A stretch of DNA of 64,000 nucleotides from Apostichopus japonicus (GCF_037975245.1 NC_092577.1:33676898-33740897), one strand, 5' to 3'. Positions 1 through 16,263 are shown, counted from the first letter of the stretch. Translations and numbers: made by a program. The notes: a model not told the origin generated them from the sequence alone.

Positions 1-186
1 ACATATACATATGCATATACATATACATTTACATATACTTAAACATGTGCATGTACAAATACATATACACGTACATGTACATTTACAGACACACATATAC
101 ATACATACACACATACATATTCTGCAATCTATATCTTTACATATAGGGTTTAATAATAGTAATGTAACTTTCTTTGTTTTCTGCAG

Positions 187-2032
<1,846 letters not shown>

Positions 2033-3330
2033 AACAGTCCATCAAAGTCATCGTCTGAGTCTCCGGATGCTACCTACACAGTAATGATCACTTCATTTGC
2101 TCCCGAAACTATATCCTAGAGCTTAGCTATACTTACAATGAGTCAACCACTCATTGTAATCACCACCATCGTCAGTTCAGTCTTTCCAAAGACATCTTCC
2201 TGAAACATCTCGCTCCCCCTCCCGAAAACACCCACCATCCCCCTACTCCCTAAGTATGGTAGCTATAGAACTCATGTTCCATCTTTCACAAGCATGTTAC
2301 CACCGCTTCGAAGGTTGCCCTTCCTATGCCCCCCCCCCCACCCACCCCAACACCTTGTTAACTAATTTAACACTGTTGTTTATGTTTAACACTAGACGCT
2401 TTGCAATATAAACTGACTTTACTAGCAACAATTTATGCTTTCTATAAAATCATTCAGGTAATAGTAAAGTTCTATATCTTTTCCGGTTCTCAAGACAGGC
2501 CGAAAGAATTACTCCCTTTGTTACTCCCTCAAAATCTCCCTCAAAATTTCATAAACTCACCCAAAATATGTTACATTTTACTTTAAATAAAAAAACAGAC
2601 CCCCCTGTTGTTAACTTGTTATTAGGGGAGGGGTAAAGTGAGGGGCATAACAGTCTTAACATTTACCAATGAGTATTGTCTTACTCTATATTGCGGAACT
2701 GATCTAATAGTCTGGGTACTAGACTACATAGTCCAGCCGCTTTATTTTATGGACCGCATATCTAGGATCATTTCATTTGGTATTGGAATACAAACTCGAA
2801 AGATAGTAGAAGTGCCGTTTAAAGTCATGCTTAAAATTACGACGTTCGAACAATGTTCCGTTAGCGTCCTCCCATTATTTTAAAAATGCCAGCAGAAAAT
2901 CAGTAATTTTACATGAACAGGAATTTACATAAAGACGCAAGAACGAAAAATTCACATGATAATGACAGGCTCGCCCACGATTGGTTAAAGCATATCATCT
3001 AGTTGTTTGTAATCTCTCACATAGCAGTTAATAAACACATTGCGTGATAATGAAATGCACATTGTGGAGATACATAATAATGAAAACTTTGATAAATATC
3101 AGGAGGGTGAAAAAACATTTAAGCAAGTAGTGAGAACAAAAATGTTTTTTTTTCCCGATTCACAAGTTTTAATATCTTTTTCTTTTCATCTTGTTTATTA
3201 TTATTTTCCTTTTTTTTTAAACAGAGATTTCAATAATTATATTCATCTAATCTGCTAGATATATGATCACATTTACTATTGATGAAATATCGATCCACCT
3301 ATATATGTAAATAAGCTTAATAAATATTCA
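2033..3330. other. Non-coding, AT-rich; no gene seen
   Basis: Includes a C-rich run (about 2330-2345). Short open frames have no recognisable domain or splice support. Confidence 0.5.
2586..2591 (+). terminator. Possible poly(A) signal for the SEA gene
   Basis: AATAAA about 550 bases after the stop codon, the first one on the plus strand that fits. Position is the only support. Confidence 0.25.
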
Positions 3331-3350
3331 TAAGTTAACGGACGTGACCA

Positions 3351-3525
3351 CCAAGTTGGGACATTTTTTCTTCTATACTGTGCTATAATATTCCGCATCA
3401 GAGCACTCGTAAATGTCAGAATGAATATTATGTTTTCATCGAGATACATGATAGGAACTGTTTGTACTGTCAGTAAGAGTGCTTTGAAGCATGATATGGA
3501 AGAACAGTTTAGAGAGGTATTAGCA
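3351..3525 (+). pseudogene. Displaced fragment of the MS4A-like exon 3 with intron flank
   Basis: This segment closely resembles 52671-52850 of the MS4A-like gene, some 49 kb away on the same strand. It keeps the intronic ttggga...atgaatat.atgttttc flank and the exon bases for G-T-V-C-T-V, A-L-K-H-D and Q-F-R-E, followed by a gt. A two-base length change just after the acceptor breaks the frame relative to the parent exon. No neighbouring MS4A exons are visible, so this is a dead fragment and not a second gene. Confidence 0.7.
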
Positions 3526-5735
3526 TTAGGCAACAATTGTCCCAACTGGCCGCACATGACAGACAAAGAACATGTACAATGGACTGATACGGACAAGTTA
3601 CATTTTTCCCAAAACAACAGTCGTTTTGAAGAGAAACAAATCACGCGCAAAGTTGATTTTAAGCAGAAATGTTGTTCAAATCTATTTCCAGATCTTTTTA
3701 TTGGATTGCTTGCATGGAACGCCAACTGTGAAATAATTGGATGAAACTTGTCCGTCTGACGGACGTTTGGGCGTTTATTCGATCAATTTAACTATTCATG
3801 CGTTCTATTAGATTGGAAACTAAGCTCTTCTAAAACGCAAATCTGACAGAATGAAAAAAAAAACAAAACGGATGATCGCTAAAAAGGTTTGCAAATGTTG
3901 AATTATTGCCCAATCGGCCGTCGATAAGGTCATTATTTGCTTCTATTCTTAAACAGTGGTACGATGCGGTTGGAGGGAAAAAAATAAAATCATCGTCATT
4001 TTAACTTTTTTTATTATTTTAAAAATATAACAATAAAAAAAAGAATGATGGTAAAGCATAAAAAATATTTCTTGGATGGGAGCGGACTGCGAACATATTA
4101 TGTTATAGGCAATATAAACTGTGCAACTGTGAAAATTGATCAAATTTAAATTCAATAACCATATTCTTTTCCCTCTCCATGTTCATTCCAAAATATGTTG
4201 TACAATGTTATTTACTTCATGTCTAAGACAGTTGTCTTTTTCGCCCATAAAAGGCACAAATAACCAAACAAAATTACCCATTTGTGTAAAGTACAATTTT
4301 CATTGGATGGAGAGTAAGCCACACCAACCTACTGCCAATAAAGGCCAAGCTGCCTTATACTTCTATTCAGGTGTATTTGGTATATGCCAGGGGTCCTCAA
4401 TAGGGCTACCCATCGGCCAAATCCGACCAGCGAAAGATTGTAAACCGAGGAAAAAAAGAAAGCGGTGCTCACCCTTGCAGTAATTGGGTTAGCGGGACCG
4501 TTAGTATACTGTAATGTTTAGCTGCCTTCTGGCCTCCCGCCCTCTCCTGTTCATTACCATGCAATATAGGTGTAAGTCATATTTTGGGTTCTGTCTGACT
4601 AAAACCAACTTTGTTTTTCTGGCCCTCGAAGAAAATTTGGCTTTCGAATGATTGGTGGAATGAATTTTTTCTTCAAATGTCTAAACATATATATATATAT
4701 ATTATTTTTGGCCATATATTTTTTTAATGGATTAAAAATGAGAAAAAAAAAAAAAAAACATGTGTAAGAACTCAGAACTTGTCACAAAATGTGAGTTGTA
4801 AATTTAGTGTCCGATTAACAGAAGCAAACACATCTGCACAATTTAACCAGACTGTTCTTTATAAGCTAACAAGTTATAAAATATTTCAATTTGTAAAAAG
4901 ATAACACAAGATGATGACTTAATTATTTTCTTCATGGCTCGTATAATGCTGTATACCATACATAATTTTGTATATATTAATTTCACTTTGTATAGCCTAT
5001 TTGGCATTTTCATTGAAATCTTTTTTGGTCACATATTTTCCTTGATTTAAACACGACGGTAAATTCCACTACTAAATGATAATAATACTATTTTTCTTCC
5101 TTTTTTGTCGATTCACTTTTTATCGTAATATTTTTAATTCATTTGATCCAACTAGACTTGAGTATCTCTTTTCAACGACATCATAGCTGGGAGGCGGAGG
5201 GGGGGGGGGATTCCCAAATTCTTAGTTCCGGTCGCCGTATGATGACGTCATTACAGTACAAACCAATCAAGCTCAAGGTGACAGTTACTTTGCAGTCGCG
5301 ATACAAAATACAAAATACAAAATAATGAAATAAACCAATTCAGATAAGAAGATACATATCCTATTATAGCCGACAATGTCAAAGGTCATTTAAGAACTAA
5401 CCTAGCACCTAATGTTACAAATAAAAGCCACCATTTACAGATCTTTCATCAGTGATGTGAGACTTAATTAATACGAAAGATCCAATCGATTTGTTTACGT
5501 TTACATTCAGTAGCGGATTTGAAGTTCGAGGCATTAAAATACATTTTATATATATATACATATATAAATATACACATAACATAACATAATATTTCCACAT
5601 TTCAGAAGTGATCAATGGTGCACCGTTGTTAAAATGATGAAACTGGCCAAGTCGTACGTCGTGTCAAATGTTTAACCAGACTATAGTATTTTCGTATAGT
5701 CACTTGCCCTTATGGGGTGTTGTTGTCAGAGATTT
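3526..5735. other. Non-coding; no gene seen
   Basis: AT-rich with short A and T runs. A stretch near 4385-4440 begins like some non-autonomous hAT elements (caggggtcctcaa), but no matching other end was found. Confidence 0.4.
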
Positions 5736-5738
5736 GGG

Positions 5739-5892
<154 letters not shown>

Positions 5893-6580
5893 ACATGTCA
5901 CGGAACAATCAAGACAAGACAATAAGGTCCCGTCTTTCGCCCACCCACACCTTACCCTTGAAATGTGGAAATAATATATTATATCAGTTTCGAGTATGGT
6001 TGGTGTTATTTTTAGGTATAACGCCCACAAACATTGACTCTAAACACCTTTAAAGTACCTTTCAACGGAGCCTTTGATGTGTCATTGAGATATGTATTGG
6101 TAATGATCAATTATATTAAAACGTTAGAAGAGCCATAACTAGGTATATTCATCCATATGTCTCTTTCTCTGATATACCATCTATAGCCACGTGACGTGAT
6201 TACGCATTTCATTCCCGTCTTCATTTAATGGATTGCAATTAAGCGTTACCTTAATTTATGGGTACATGCCTTTGCCGCAAGTGCATTAATGAGTCAAAAA
6301 GGCATAAAGACGACACAAAAGACCAGAAGATCAAATTAATTACATTTCCAGCATATTTTGTTTTCTTTCCAAGCTGCTGTGGACGGAAATTGTGTAATGA
6401 CTATAACCTCAGCGATTCTGTTATATCGATCGCCGAGGAAATATCTTGCACGGGCTGATTTTTTCTCTCTCTAATTGTCACGGTCTCGAAACGTGATTAC
6501 TTCGATGAAGTTGTTAATGAAATTGCTATAGAAGATCCCATTAGTAAACAAATTAAAGATCAAAAGTCTCGATTGCGTAA

Positions 6581-6631
6581 CTATATATTTATATATATAT
6601 ATATATATATGCCTATACATATATATATATA

Positions 6632-6675
<44 letters not shown>

Positions 6676-6780
6676 CCTATACAAATAAATATATATATAC
6701 ATATATATATATATTTATTTATTTATTTGTATAGGCCTATATATATATAGGCCTATACATATATAAGCCTATACATATGA
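6581..6780. repeat. (TA)n tract with palindromic aggcctat blocks
   Basis: TA repeats broken by taggcctatacaaataaa and its reverse complement, so the segment can fold back on itself. Confidence 0.85.
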
Positions 6781-6789
6781 ATATAGTAA

Positions 6790-8880
6790 TAACAACTCTG
6801 TGTTCTTATTTGCTGGTAGGTCTGCTACCATTTAGGAAGATTATCCATTGTCCATTATACTATAGTACTTAACATGGGTTGATGTATTGATATACAGCAT
6901 GAACACAAGTCTACGCAATATGACGCGTTGCACATATCGGTGCTAAGTACGTCAATGCTACGACACGTTGAGATGAAATTTATTGTAGCAGCTCAGTGGA
7001 TGGAAGTTTCATACCAATGTGTTTCTCAATGATTCAGTTTAGACTTTGGGGTTAAGTTCAGTATTCATTACAATATGTCCATAGTGTAGAACAGAGGTAG
7101 AGAAAGGGAAATTTGACCTCACCCCCCCCCCCTCACTCTCTCTCACTCACCTCCATTTGCTGATTCGTTTTGTGTATGGGTGCGCTTGCTTGGTGGGTGG
7201 CGGTTGGTTAGTTGTTGCTTGGTGAGTGGGTGGGTGGTGGGGATGGGTGAGTGTGTGGGGTGAGCGAGACTGCCTGCTTTGAGAATTTGATGTCAACTTT
7301 AGATAACATATAGCTGTTCCCGCTTTTGAACTCTGGAAGCTCTTCGTGTAAATGGAACTCCACGTGGATATATTCTATCCATAATTGATTACCTTCCTAA
7401 ATTATGTCGAGCATATCCTGTACCATGCATGATAGCCTCTATAAAATCATAAATACCATCAAAGCCATAGATAACCGATATGTACTTTATCTGCAGACTT
7501 GGTTTATCCCATATGTCTGGGTAATACTGCCACATTTTAAAATCACATGTCAAGCTCATTGCACTCTACATAACATGTTGCACTTTCCAAAATAGTGTGG
7601 AAAGGAAACATTATGTCTTATCATGATTTTCAACGAAAAAATCTCAAGGCGTCGCTAAAATAGGGTACATTTAAATCAACATTCACCTTTCTATATTTAC
7701 GTCCAATTGGACAGTTGATATTTTTGTCCCATTTCCCGCCTCCCTCCCTCCCCCTTCCAACTCCGTTTGACGTCATAATTGCGTCACAATTTGAAGAGCT
7801 CAGTGACGGGGGCAAGGTTGCATACTTAACGTTACTTTGTAAAGTACTCCTCAACATAGTTTTTGCGAAAAAGCAGGTTAAATAGACCATGATATGAATT
7901 TTTAAAGTGCGTGAATTAAGACCGGAATCAGAAAGGGTATAGGAAGATGGACATCTACACGAAGAAACTTGAAGAGGGCAGGGAAAGACATAGAAACGAG
8001 GATTTAGAACAAGACAGATAGATAGAAAATGTAACAACTTACGGAGCGTAAAAGTTGCAAGGATATTAGATGATGACGATGATGTAAATATATCGAGCTA
8101 AGAAGAGTTCCTATATTTTTCTTAATTGTAAATACAGGGTGCTTGTATTTTTAATATGGAGCAGGTCATCCAAAATCATGAGCCTAATTGCTCACCAGTC
8201 TATGACCGTATCCGCGGGGAAGGGGTGGGGGGGGGTGGGGTTGAGGGAACGTCCCCTACCCCATAAATGTATATTAGCCTCTTTTCCAAATGTCTTGAGG
8301 AGCTTGAGGGGAGAATCGCCCTACCCTCCCCAGCCCCCCCGACCCCACCCTCCAAAAAGAGTATATAGCCTCAATTCCAAATGGCATACATTTAATAACA
8401 TGCATGGAAACTTGTACTATGCACAATTGAGGGAAATTATGGCACCGAAATTTCTCATAAGGAAAAGAGACGCCCTTCCATACTTCGACCTTCCCCCTCG
8501 GAAGGATAACAACCAGTAACTGCCCCCACCCCTTTCCCCTCCACACTCTTCAAGCAGATTTCATCCCGAAATTTAAACATTACCCCTCCGATAAACTGCA
8601 TTTTCGGAATTTAGGCTCTGTATCTTTGAGATGATAATAAAACATTGCAACATTTTATCACACGGTTCACATCTAGTTACTCTCCCTACCCAATGTATGG
8701 ATCTGAACATTGAAGCCCCCCCCCCCCCAAGAGAAACAAGGTGAGGGCCTGGGGCTGTAGCGAATATCAGCCTATTTGATTAATCCGGCCCTCACCGCAC
8801 CCTCACCAACCCACTTCATCCGATTTCTGATGTCATACTTTGCCTATGAAAAAGGTATATATGCAAACATATATAGGCCT
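6790..8880. other. Non-coding; no gene seen
   Basis: Contains C-runs and G-runs (7120-7260, 8215-8240, 8320-8350, 8717-8728) and short frames without recognisable content. Confidence 0.4.
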
Positions 8881-8885
8881 TATTG

Positions 8886-9096
8886 CAAAGGTTGAGGGGG
8901 TTTACGTGGTTGGGAGGGTTGAGAGAGTTGAGGGGGTTGAGGCGGTCCAGGTGGTCGAGGTGATCGAGGGGACCGAGGGGGTCGAGGGTGTAGAGGGTGT
9001 AGAGGGTATCGAGGGGGTCGAGGGGGTCGAGGGGGTCGAGGGGGTCGAGAGGGGCCGAGGGGTCGAGGGGGTCGAGGGGGTTGGGGAGAGGTGAGG
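8886..9096. repeat. 9-bp G-rich minisatellite
   Basis: Tandem gaggggгtc-type units, for example ggtcgaggg, gradually degenerating at the left edge. Both strands look open only because the unit is a multiple of three. Confidence 0.85.
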
Positions 9097-9099
9097 AGT

Positions 9100-11893
9100 A
9101 GAGCGTCGTGATAATCACATCAACCTTTATCAACTCCATCTGAAAGATTCCAAACGGTTTCAATCGCCCCAAGAGATCATCGAGAAAGAAAATTATGCAC
9201 ACACACTTTTGTTCGTTCTTAAGAATCTCTACCGACCTGCCATTTCCCTCATTGATTTGTTTGTTTCTATTTCACATTCGGAAAAGGTTACCAGTTCCCA
9301 CTGGATCCTGTTAGTTGTAGATTTAAAGACATCATCTAACTATCAGGAGAACTGGCCAAGAGTTCTTCAACCCTTCTTGAAATCCTTTACCGCAACGCCC
9401 ACGAGAAGGTAGGTGTTTTTGTTTGAAATTTTCAGAAATCAGTCTAATGCAATTAGTGGAAGAAGGAATCAGACCTAGACGGAATCTGCGGATTCTTATT
9501 TTTTTTTATGAAAATCTCATAATTCCCTTGGTTCTTAGGTACAAAAAAAGGTAGAGTTTACTTCATGAATAAAGAGTACTTGACATTTAACAGTTTTGTT
9601 TTTGTGGGATTTTCTTTTCCTATCTGAAGGTTTTAAGATTAAATCCTTTAATTCTTCTTCGGTACAGCGAAATCTATTATTTACATTTTCAATCAAAAGT
9701 ATAATCCAGACGTTGATTCTTTCATAGAAATCGGAATTAGGTCAATGTTGAAACATCATGTCTGTACAATTGGAGAGGGGCCTCTATCCTAGCTTTAAGA
9801 GAAAAAAAGCTTAAACATCCACGGTTTGCGAATAAACTTAAACATCTAACACAATGCAGGGGCCTCGGAGCCGGGGAGCAGTGGCCTCACACCCATCCAC
9901 CTTCGTTTGGTGAACATCAATAAGAGGGGTTATAAAAGGTATATAAACATTGCTCAATCCATACCTTTACTGAGATTTTTGTGCTCCCAGGGCCTTTCAT
10001 AGAAACCAAAGTATCTCTCTGCAGGCCCTAGAAAAAAAATAATTGAAGGCCCCTTGGTGCAGAACTTCAGTTCATCCCTTACTGGTACATTGCCAACAAT
10101 TCGTCTCATACATCACCAGTGGGGTGCAAAAGGAGTGAACCTGCAGAGGGAGGGGGGGAGGGAAAATCTTTGACGAGCAATGGGAAATGTGATTTTTATT
10201 AGAGACATCAAACCACAAAAGTACCTTCTAGACTCTTAAGAAATGATTCCTCTAATGCATTCCATTCCATCTGTTTCATTTGCAGTTAACCCTTCCTCCA
10301 CCTCTATAACAATGGTTCTGTCTTTTGACAATGGTTCATTTTGGCTCATTTCCCTTTTTATTAAACCGATTTTTAGTACCATGTTGTGCAATAATCAACA
10401 TTACAACATTGAGCGCTGTACTACATCTTATCTAATATAGTAGATTAGGGAATGATAAACATTCGTTTAAAACGATGGCTGAAACTTCTCCCAGTTACTT
10501 TATAGTACATCCTAAGGGAATTCGCGAATTAATTTGACCTCAGTAAACCAATAACATTGAAACATAGACCTACAGCCTATATACTCAAATCAAACATCAA
10601 TATTTACGACCCAAGCTCGGCTCCATGTATAATTAAAAATGGCGAAGGTTGACATTAACGCTTACAGATAATCCTATCTCGCGACGTAAGGTGTAAATCT
10701 TGTTCAGAGTCTCGCAATATCTATACGCAAATTACTCAGATTAAATTTGGTCATTAACGTAAACAGCCACAGGGCTTTTTTGTGTGTGTGTATATGGGCT
10801 TGATGGTAGCTATGGAGATAAAAGGAATGTCAAATATATTCCTCCCCAGTACACGTGTATGATGTTTAAATTAAAAGGACTAAGGTCTATACATTCCTAC
10901 AGCATTTGTAGAGAGCGATCATCTATTACTTGAGTGTTACACATATTGACATTAACCGTTATAAATATATATGCTAACCAGTTTTTTCTTATACTGATAA
11001 ACAGTTTGCCTACCATTCAAGGTCAATAGACTTTCTTGAAGCCTACTCTTATGTTTTCATCTTATATTTTTAGTACTGAAAAACTTGCAATTCTCTTCAA
11101 TTCAGCTGCGGATTAAAATCGTGAGTTCCTTTGTTTCCCATAACACCCCTGTCTCATCAATATGTTAGCAAAAGCAAAAAAATAAATAAATAAAAAAAAT
11201 TGAAGAAATGAATTGAAAGCATTAGGACACTGCTGAATGACTGTAGCAAATCTACACAATTATTTCATATTTTACTGTTGACCAAAAATACATTTAAAAC
11301 GTACTGGAGATCTGCTACTTGAAACAAGTATCTTGGCCCCTGGGCTTCACTCAGCACGGATAGGCTTACACAAAATATATCACATGGTCACGTGACTCAC
11401 GTATATCATATCGGGGAAACTTGTGAAATGTAAACGCTAAGAGGACGACAAGTAAACGAAGAAGCGATAACTATGCCACTTATATAAATATATATATATC
11501 TAGAAGAGGCGAAAACCTTCGTTCACTTTTTCACACCTTTCTGTATACCTTGGCGTGACGTGAATTGGGTTCATTCTAGGTCACAACCGATAGATACAGA
11601 GCACTGAACTGTCTTAACGTGTGCGGGTAAGATTCGGAGTGAATGCCTGTAGGTGATATATCGTTCAATCCAATGGGGCACTGTGATAACAAAGATATGT
11701 TCATGATATTTGTTTGTCTGGTAACCAGCGGCTACTGAAGCTGTAAAGGTAAAAGGGCCATCTATCCTCTATCTTACGGTAATTGAAAAATGTTCTCCAT
11801 AATAATTCCAGAGTGCCTTGTAGAGGTACCTGTCGTAGTTAAAAAGGTTGTCCACAATGAGCTCATCTAAATTCATGATCCGTTGGATTGTTT

Positions 11894-11900
<7 letters not shown>
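9100..11900. other. Non-coding; no gene seen
   Basis: A possible exon-like segment at 9289-9409 ends in AAG|GTAGGT, but its reading frames match no family I recognise. The rest is AT-rich. Confidence 0.35.
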
Positions 11901-11944
<44 letters not shown>

Positions 11945-11969
11945 CATACATATATATATATATATATAT
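11901..11969. repeat. (TA)n microsatellite
   Basis: TA repeat with one phase shift. Confidence 0.9.
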
Positions 11970-12664
11970 ACATGTACAATATTAACAACCAACATTACTG
12001 AAACATAATTTATGGTGTTCCTAATGGCTTATGCTCTCCAATGTTTACAAACACCCACTGTCTAAATGCCTCGTAAAACAAGTAAGGCATCTGTGACTTG
12101 GGTACGGTGTGTCATGACCAATGATAAATTATGTATGTATGTATGTATGTCTGTTTGTCTATGTTATATATATATATAGGCCAATGTATGTGAGTGTCTG
12201 GATTTAATGAGAACACTATTAGAAGTTTTGTGACGTAAGTTCATTACATCTATCTTATCAGTGTAGAATGTGACAGATATACGACACAATGTGGATATAT
12301 TATCCATGTTTTTAGGATAATGTGATGTGATTTAGATTACGTACAAATATTATAGCAATATTATTACTACATGTGTCACTATCTTCAGCAAGTATGAACT
12401 TTAAAGAAACCACAACTGGGCAAACATAGAGAGCATAACATTTCGTTTTTTTTCTTCAAATATTCATTAATTTGATTGTCAAACATATCCAGTACCGTGC
12501 ACCTCGTTAAGTTCCGGTTCTGACCAAGTTGATGCGTGATATCTGTGAACACCCCCCCCCCCTTCTCCCTTAAAAAAATACCTGGCCTTTCTGTGGCCCG
12601 GTCGGAGTAAGCCTGTGCTTGATACAGAGATGAGCTAAATCTCAATATTCTGTCTCTCTGGAAA

Positions 12665-12785
12665 GCAGAGCCGTATATGGGACCGAGGACCTCCTCACTT
12701 ATTTACAGGCTGATATACCGAAGCTGCAACGTGGTGCAATGATCATTATTTGCCCGTGGCCCAAAGCTATATTAGTCCGGTCCTG
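12665..12785. mobile_element. Possible short hAT-type MITE
   Basis: The ends, cagagccgtatatggga and (reverse complement) caggaccggactaatat, form a poor inverted pair that resembles the cagggccggattta end of the hAT element at 38.9 kb. No clear target duplication was found, so this may be only a relic. Confidence 0.3.
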
Positions 12786-12789
12786 GCGT

Positions 12790-15400
12790 TATTGTGTTTG
12801 AATACTATGATAAAAGACCATAAACTAAGCTACATAGCCTATTGTACGAAAAGATGGATTGTTAAAGGGGATTTACATATCTTTAATAATCGTTAGTTAC
12901 ATGTGGTAGTTACACAGTATGCGAGATGCCAGAATGCTTCAATTATGTTAAACCTGTTAGTTCTTGTGTTCAAAATCTAAATGGTAGCATGTTTGGAAAT
13001 GGCTAAGTGTTATGATAGACCAAACAATCTGTTGCTTATGGTGGGTATAGGACATATGGTGCACGGGTATAGGATATAGGACATTCGAAAACGTCTGTCA
13101 CTGCCTATAGCTGAATCACTTCAAAATAAATGACGAATTTCGTGGGTAATTAGTGAATAGAGCAATTAACTATGTTACGTGCGAAAACCTTTTATGTGGA
13201 TATATTTTATAGTGACTATGTTTGGAACACAACCAACTACTTTAAGTTGGAAGTAGGAGCGTTTAGGCTGATGAGATCGGTGCATGAAGAAAGAAAGATT
13301 TTATAGATCTGTTGGAAAAAAAGTAAGGAAAAAGACACACACATTGCGTATGAATAACGGCGTCTGTCTTATATATGGTCTATTAGGCTAATGAGTGTCG
13401 AGGGAAACATATCGTTTAAACAAACAGTGTCTCTCGGTTCGTAATTTTGACGCAGATATGCTTCGTAGAACTTGACAAAATACAGTTGTATTGACAGCAT
13501 GGGGCATAATTAATAACTGTGGCAATGTTTATAACGGGTTGAACTATAATGAAGAGACGGAGAGACAGACATACAGACAGACAGAGAGAGAGAGAGGGGG
13601 AGAAAAAGGCACATTACTTTATGAAATGAAAAGAAAATAATGACAAATAATTGTTTATAAACTTACAATAAATCAAATGAGTTTTTTTTGCGCCTGAAAA
13701 TGTTCAAAGGAATATTCCTGTAACAGACAATGTGTGTAATAGTTGTGTGTATGTAGCATTATGGAAACAAATTTTTTATTCCACACTACAATAGTAGAAG
13801 CTGTAGTTGATAGTATACGTTGTTTGTTAGAACCACACGTCATTCTGACGTAGCCTAAACCATATAATTATAATATTTCACACATTTTTAAGGGTTTAAA
13901 GGATGACTGTATATATGTGGTACATAATTAATATTGATATGTCGTATACTGAGCATAAACAAAAATACTACCACAAGTCCAAACTTTATTTCTAAGTGTA
14001 TTATATACATAGTGCATATATACTTTAGTGTATCAACACTTTTTATTTATCTATTTTTGTTGAGAAATGACCCTTGAAACAGCCGCGCGTCCTGCATTAA
14101 GGTGACTGTACTGTTTGGAATTATCACACTGTTCCTCAGATGCAACACAAACCCCAATAGACTTCTATGACATTTATTGACATGTTTACAAAAAAAGTAC
14201 AAATTTGCCACGTACAGAAATTCACTCAAGGGTCCTCCATTGTTTATGTGAAGTCCAAAGACATGTTTAGATTTCAGTTATTAGAATTTATCAAAGATTG
14301 GATTAACATTAACTTTAACATTTAAGCCTGCACAGAGGAGCTGACATTATCATCAGTCTAAGCCTTAAAGGAGCAATCCAGAGATTTAACATAATTTAAA
14401 GGTGAATACATTGAAGACCTCTTCGATTTAAAAACAATGTTTGTATTCCTTATTTTCTTTCCTCTTGGACAATATGACATCTAATGATAAACAATCTGCC
14501 TAAAGCCATCGTTTAAGTAAGAAACATGTGTGGATAAAACGATGCAGTTGCTCCGAATAAGGGATGTATTACAAAACTTGGAGAGGGTGCTTTATTAAAC
14601 ACATCAGTCGAAAAATTTAACCAAAAATAAATAAATAAATAAAAAAATTCTTCGGAAGGGGTCACGTGTCTATGAAGAAACATATTTTACGACAAATCTC
14701 GATTCGAAGAAAAGAAGAAGTAATTTTCATTGGTAAATGAATATGATGAAATTGTGATTTTATAGACAAAAAATGTCATTTGAGACGGTATTATCAAGTA
14801 TCAAATTATTATTATTCTTTTCATATGCTAAATCAACCACTCAAATTTCAGGAAATATTTCACACAATTTTAAAACTTTGTACCCCTTTTTTTGTAATTC
14901 TGACGTGAGAGGAATTTTAAATTTATATACAAAATGTATATTGTTCTGATCTTAATTTATCAACAGACCAACTCCGTTTCGATGATGTTAATTTCCTTTG
15001 TAATCATGAATTTGCGATTGAAATGAACAACAAAGCCATTAAAAATAAACATCATTATAAACCCATTCACACAGAATACAGAAAAACCAATTAGTAAAAA
15101 TCATCTACTAAAGCATTGACGAAAAAGCGAACACAGAACTCGAGACAACCAAAAAACACAAAAAAAGGCGTGTTTTTGCTTTTTATTAAGAAAATGAAAA
15201 AGACAGTTAGCAGACGAACGATTCTTTGAAAGGACAATTCACCTTCAAGCGTTGTTAATAAACCCATTTGAATTCTCTCGGCGTACAGCACAGAATTAGA
15301 CGCCTGCACATCCACAAGTGTGTACATATGCCACGACCGGAGAACGCCGGAATAAAACATCTTTTAGTAGAGCTAGTCTACGAAAAAAGGGGTGGTTTTT
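12790..15400. other. Non-coding; no gene seen
   Basis: AT-rich. A GA-rich patch lies at 13555-13605. No open frame has recognisable content. Confidence 0.4.
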
Positions 15401-15407
15401 ATATATC

Positions 15408-15431
15408 TGACGTCAGTGTTGCTATAGCAAC
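15408..15431. promoter_or_regulatory. Composite CRE plus RFX X-box-like site
   Basis: A perfect CRE palindrome TGACGTCA (15408-15415) is followed after two bases by the 14-bp palindrome GTTGCTATAGCAAC (15418-15431), close to the RFX consensus GTTGCCATGGCAAC. A CCAAT lies about 40 bases further on. No gene start is identified next to it. Confidence 0.45.
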
Positions 15432-16109
15432 AGAGTGTCTGTGCAGAGAGATAGAGCGAGCGAGAGACAAATCCAATGTTGTATTCCTGCTAGTTACTCG
15501 TGATTATAATACAATGTGTCGTGCTTCAATAACGCAAGTCCACAAACGAAGATAACATAGTAATTTTGCACAAACAACAGAAAAAAACCAAAAGCAAAGA
15601 AAGAAAGAAAAAAAAAACCGTTATTTTTTAGGTAACAAAAATCACGTATCGTTTAATAAGGCTTGCAGTACGTGCTGTTGAACGGTTTCATCCAGTGTTA
15701 TGCTACTTAACGATGGTGCATAAACAAATATTTAACGAAATAGACCTTACAAAATGAGTGTTTAGAAAATCCATTTCTCCTTTTTCTCGTTGACGAAATC
15801 TGATGTGTTTAAGCAGTTAGAAAAACGAGTTAAATTCCCGATCAGATGATCGTTCATATCAAGAAGACAATACAACGGTAATAAGGCTGATGTACGCTAC
15901 AGTGCATTTATATCTTGTTGTATAGTATACTTTATTTTCAGTTCTCTGAAAATCTGTATCATGCATGAACAAAATTTGTTTTTCTTGTTATTGTTGGACT
16001 TGTATATTTAAACACAAAATAGATAAATATTGCACCTTTTTATGGTTACGCATCGTAGATTCTTCATATTTTCGTTACTTTCATGGTTATCTTTCAACCA
16101 GATTTCTTA

Positions 16110-16240
16110 AGTGGGTCGTATACGGTCCAGCTGTTTCAATCGTTGCTTATAGATTAAACAAAATATACCAATGTAACTTATAAATATTGAAAGAATTAAA
16201 ATTGGGCATACGTCCACATGTTTCCAAAGAAATGAAATCT
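16110..16240 (+). repeat. Direct repeat, left copy
   Basis: Shares cggtccagctgtttca, gattaaacaaaata and aaagaaatgaaatct blocks with 16918-17044. The two copies flank the fold-back elements. Confidence 0.75.
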
Positions 16241-16263
16241 ATATATATATATATATATATTAT

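Noticed and set aside
4383-4680. hAT element starting caggggtcctcaa
   Set aside because: No matching inverted end or target duplication found in the next 300 bases.
8816-9202. DPLDPLDP and VEGVEG frames
   Set aside because: Opposite readings of the 9-bp minisatellite; no exon structure.
9289-9409. Coding exon ending in AAG|GTAGGT
   Set aside because: No recognisable protein content and no partner exon within reach.
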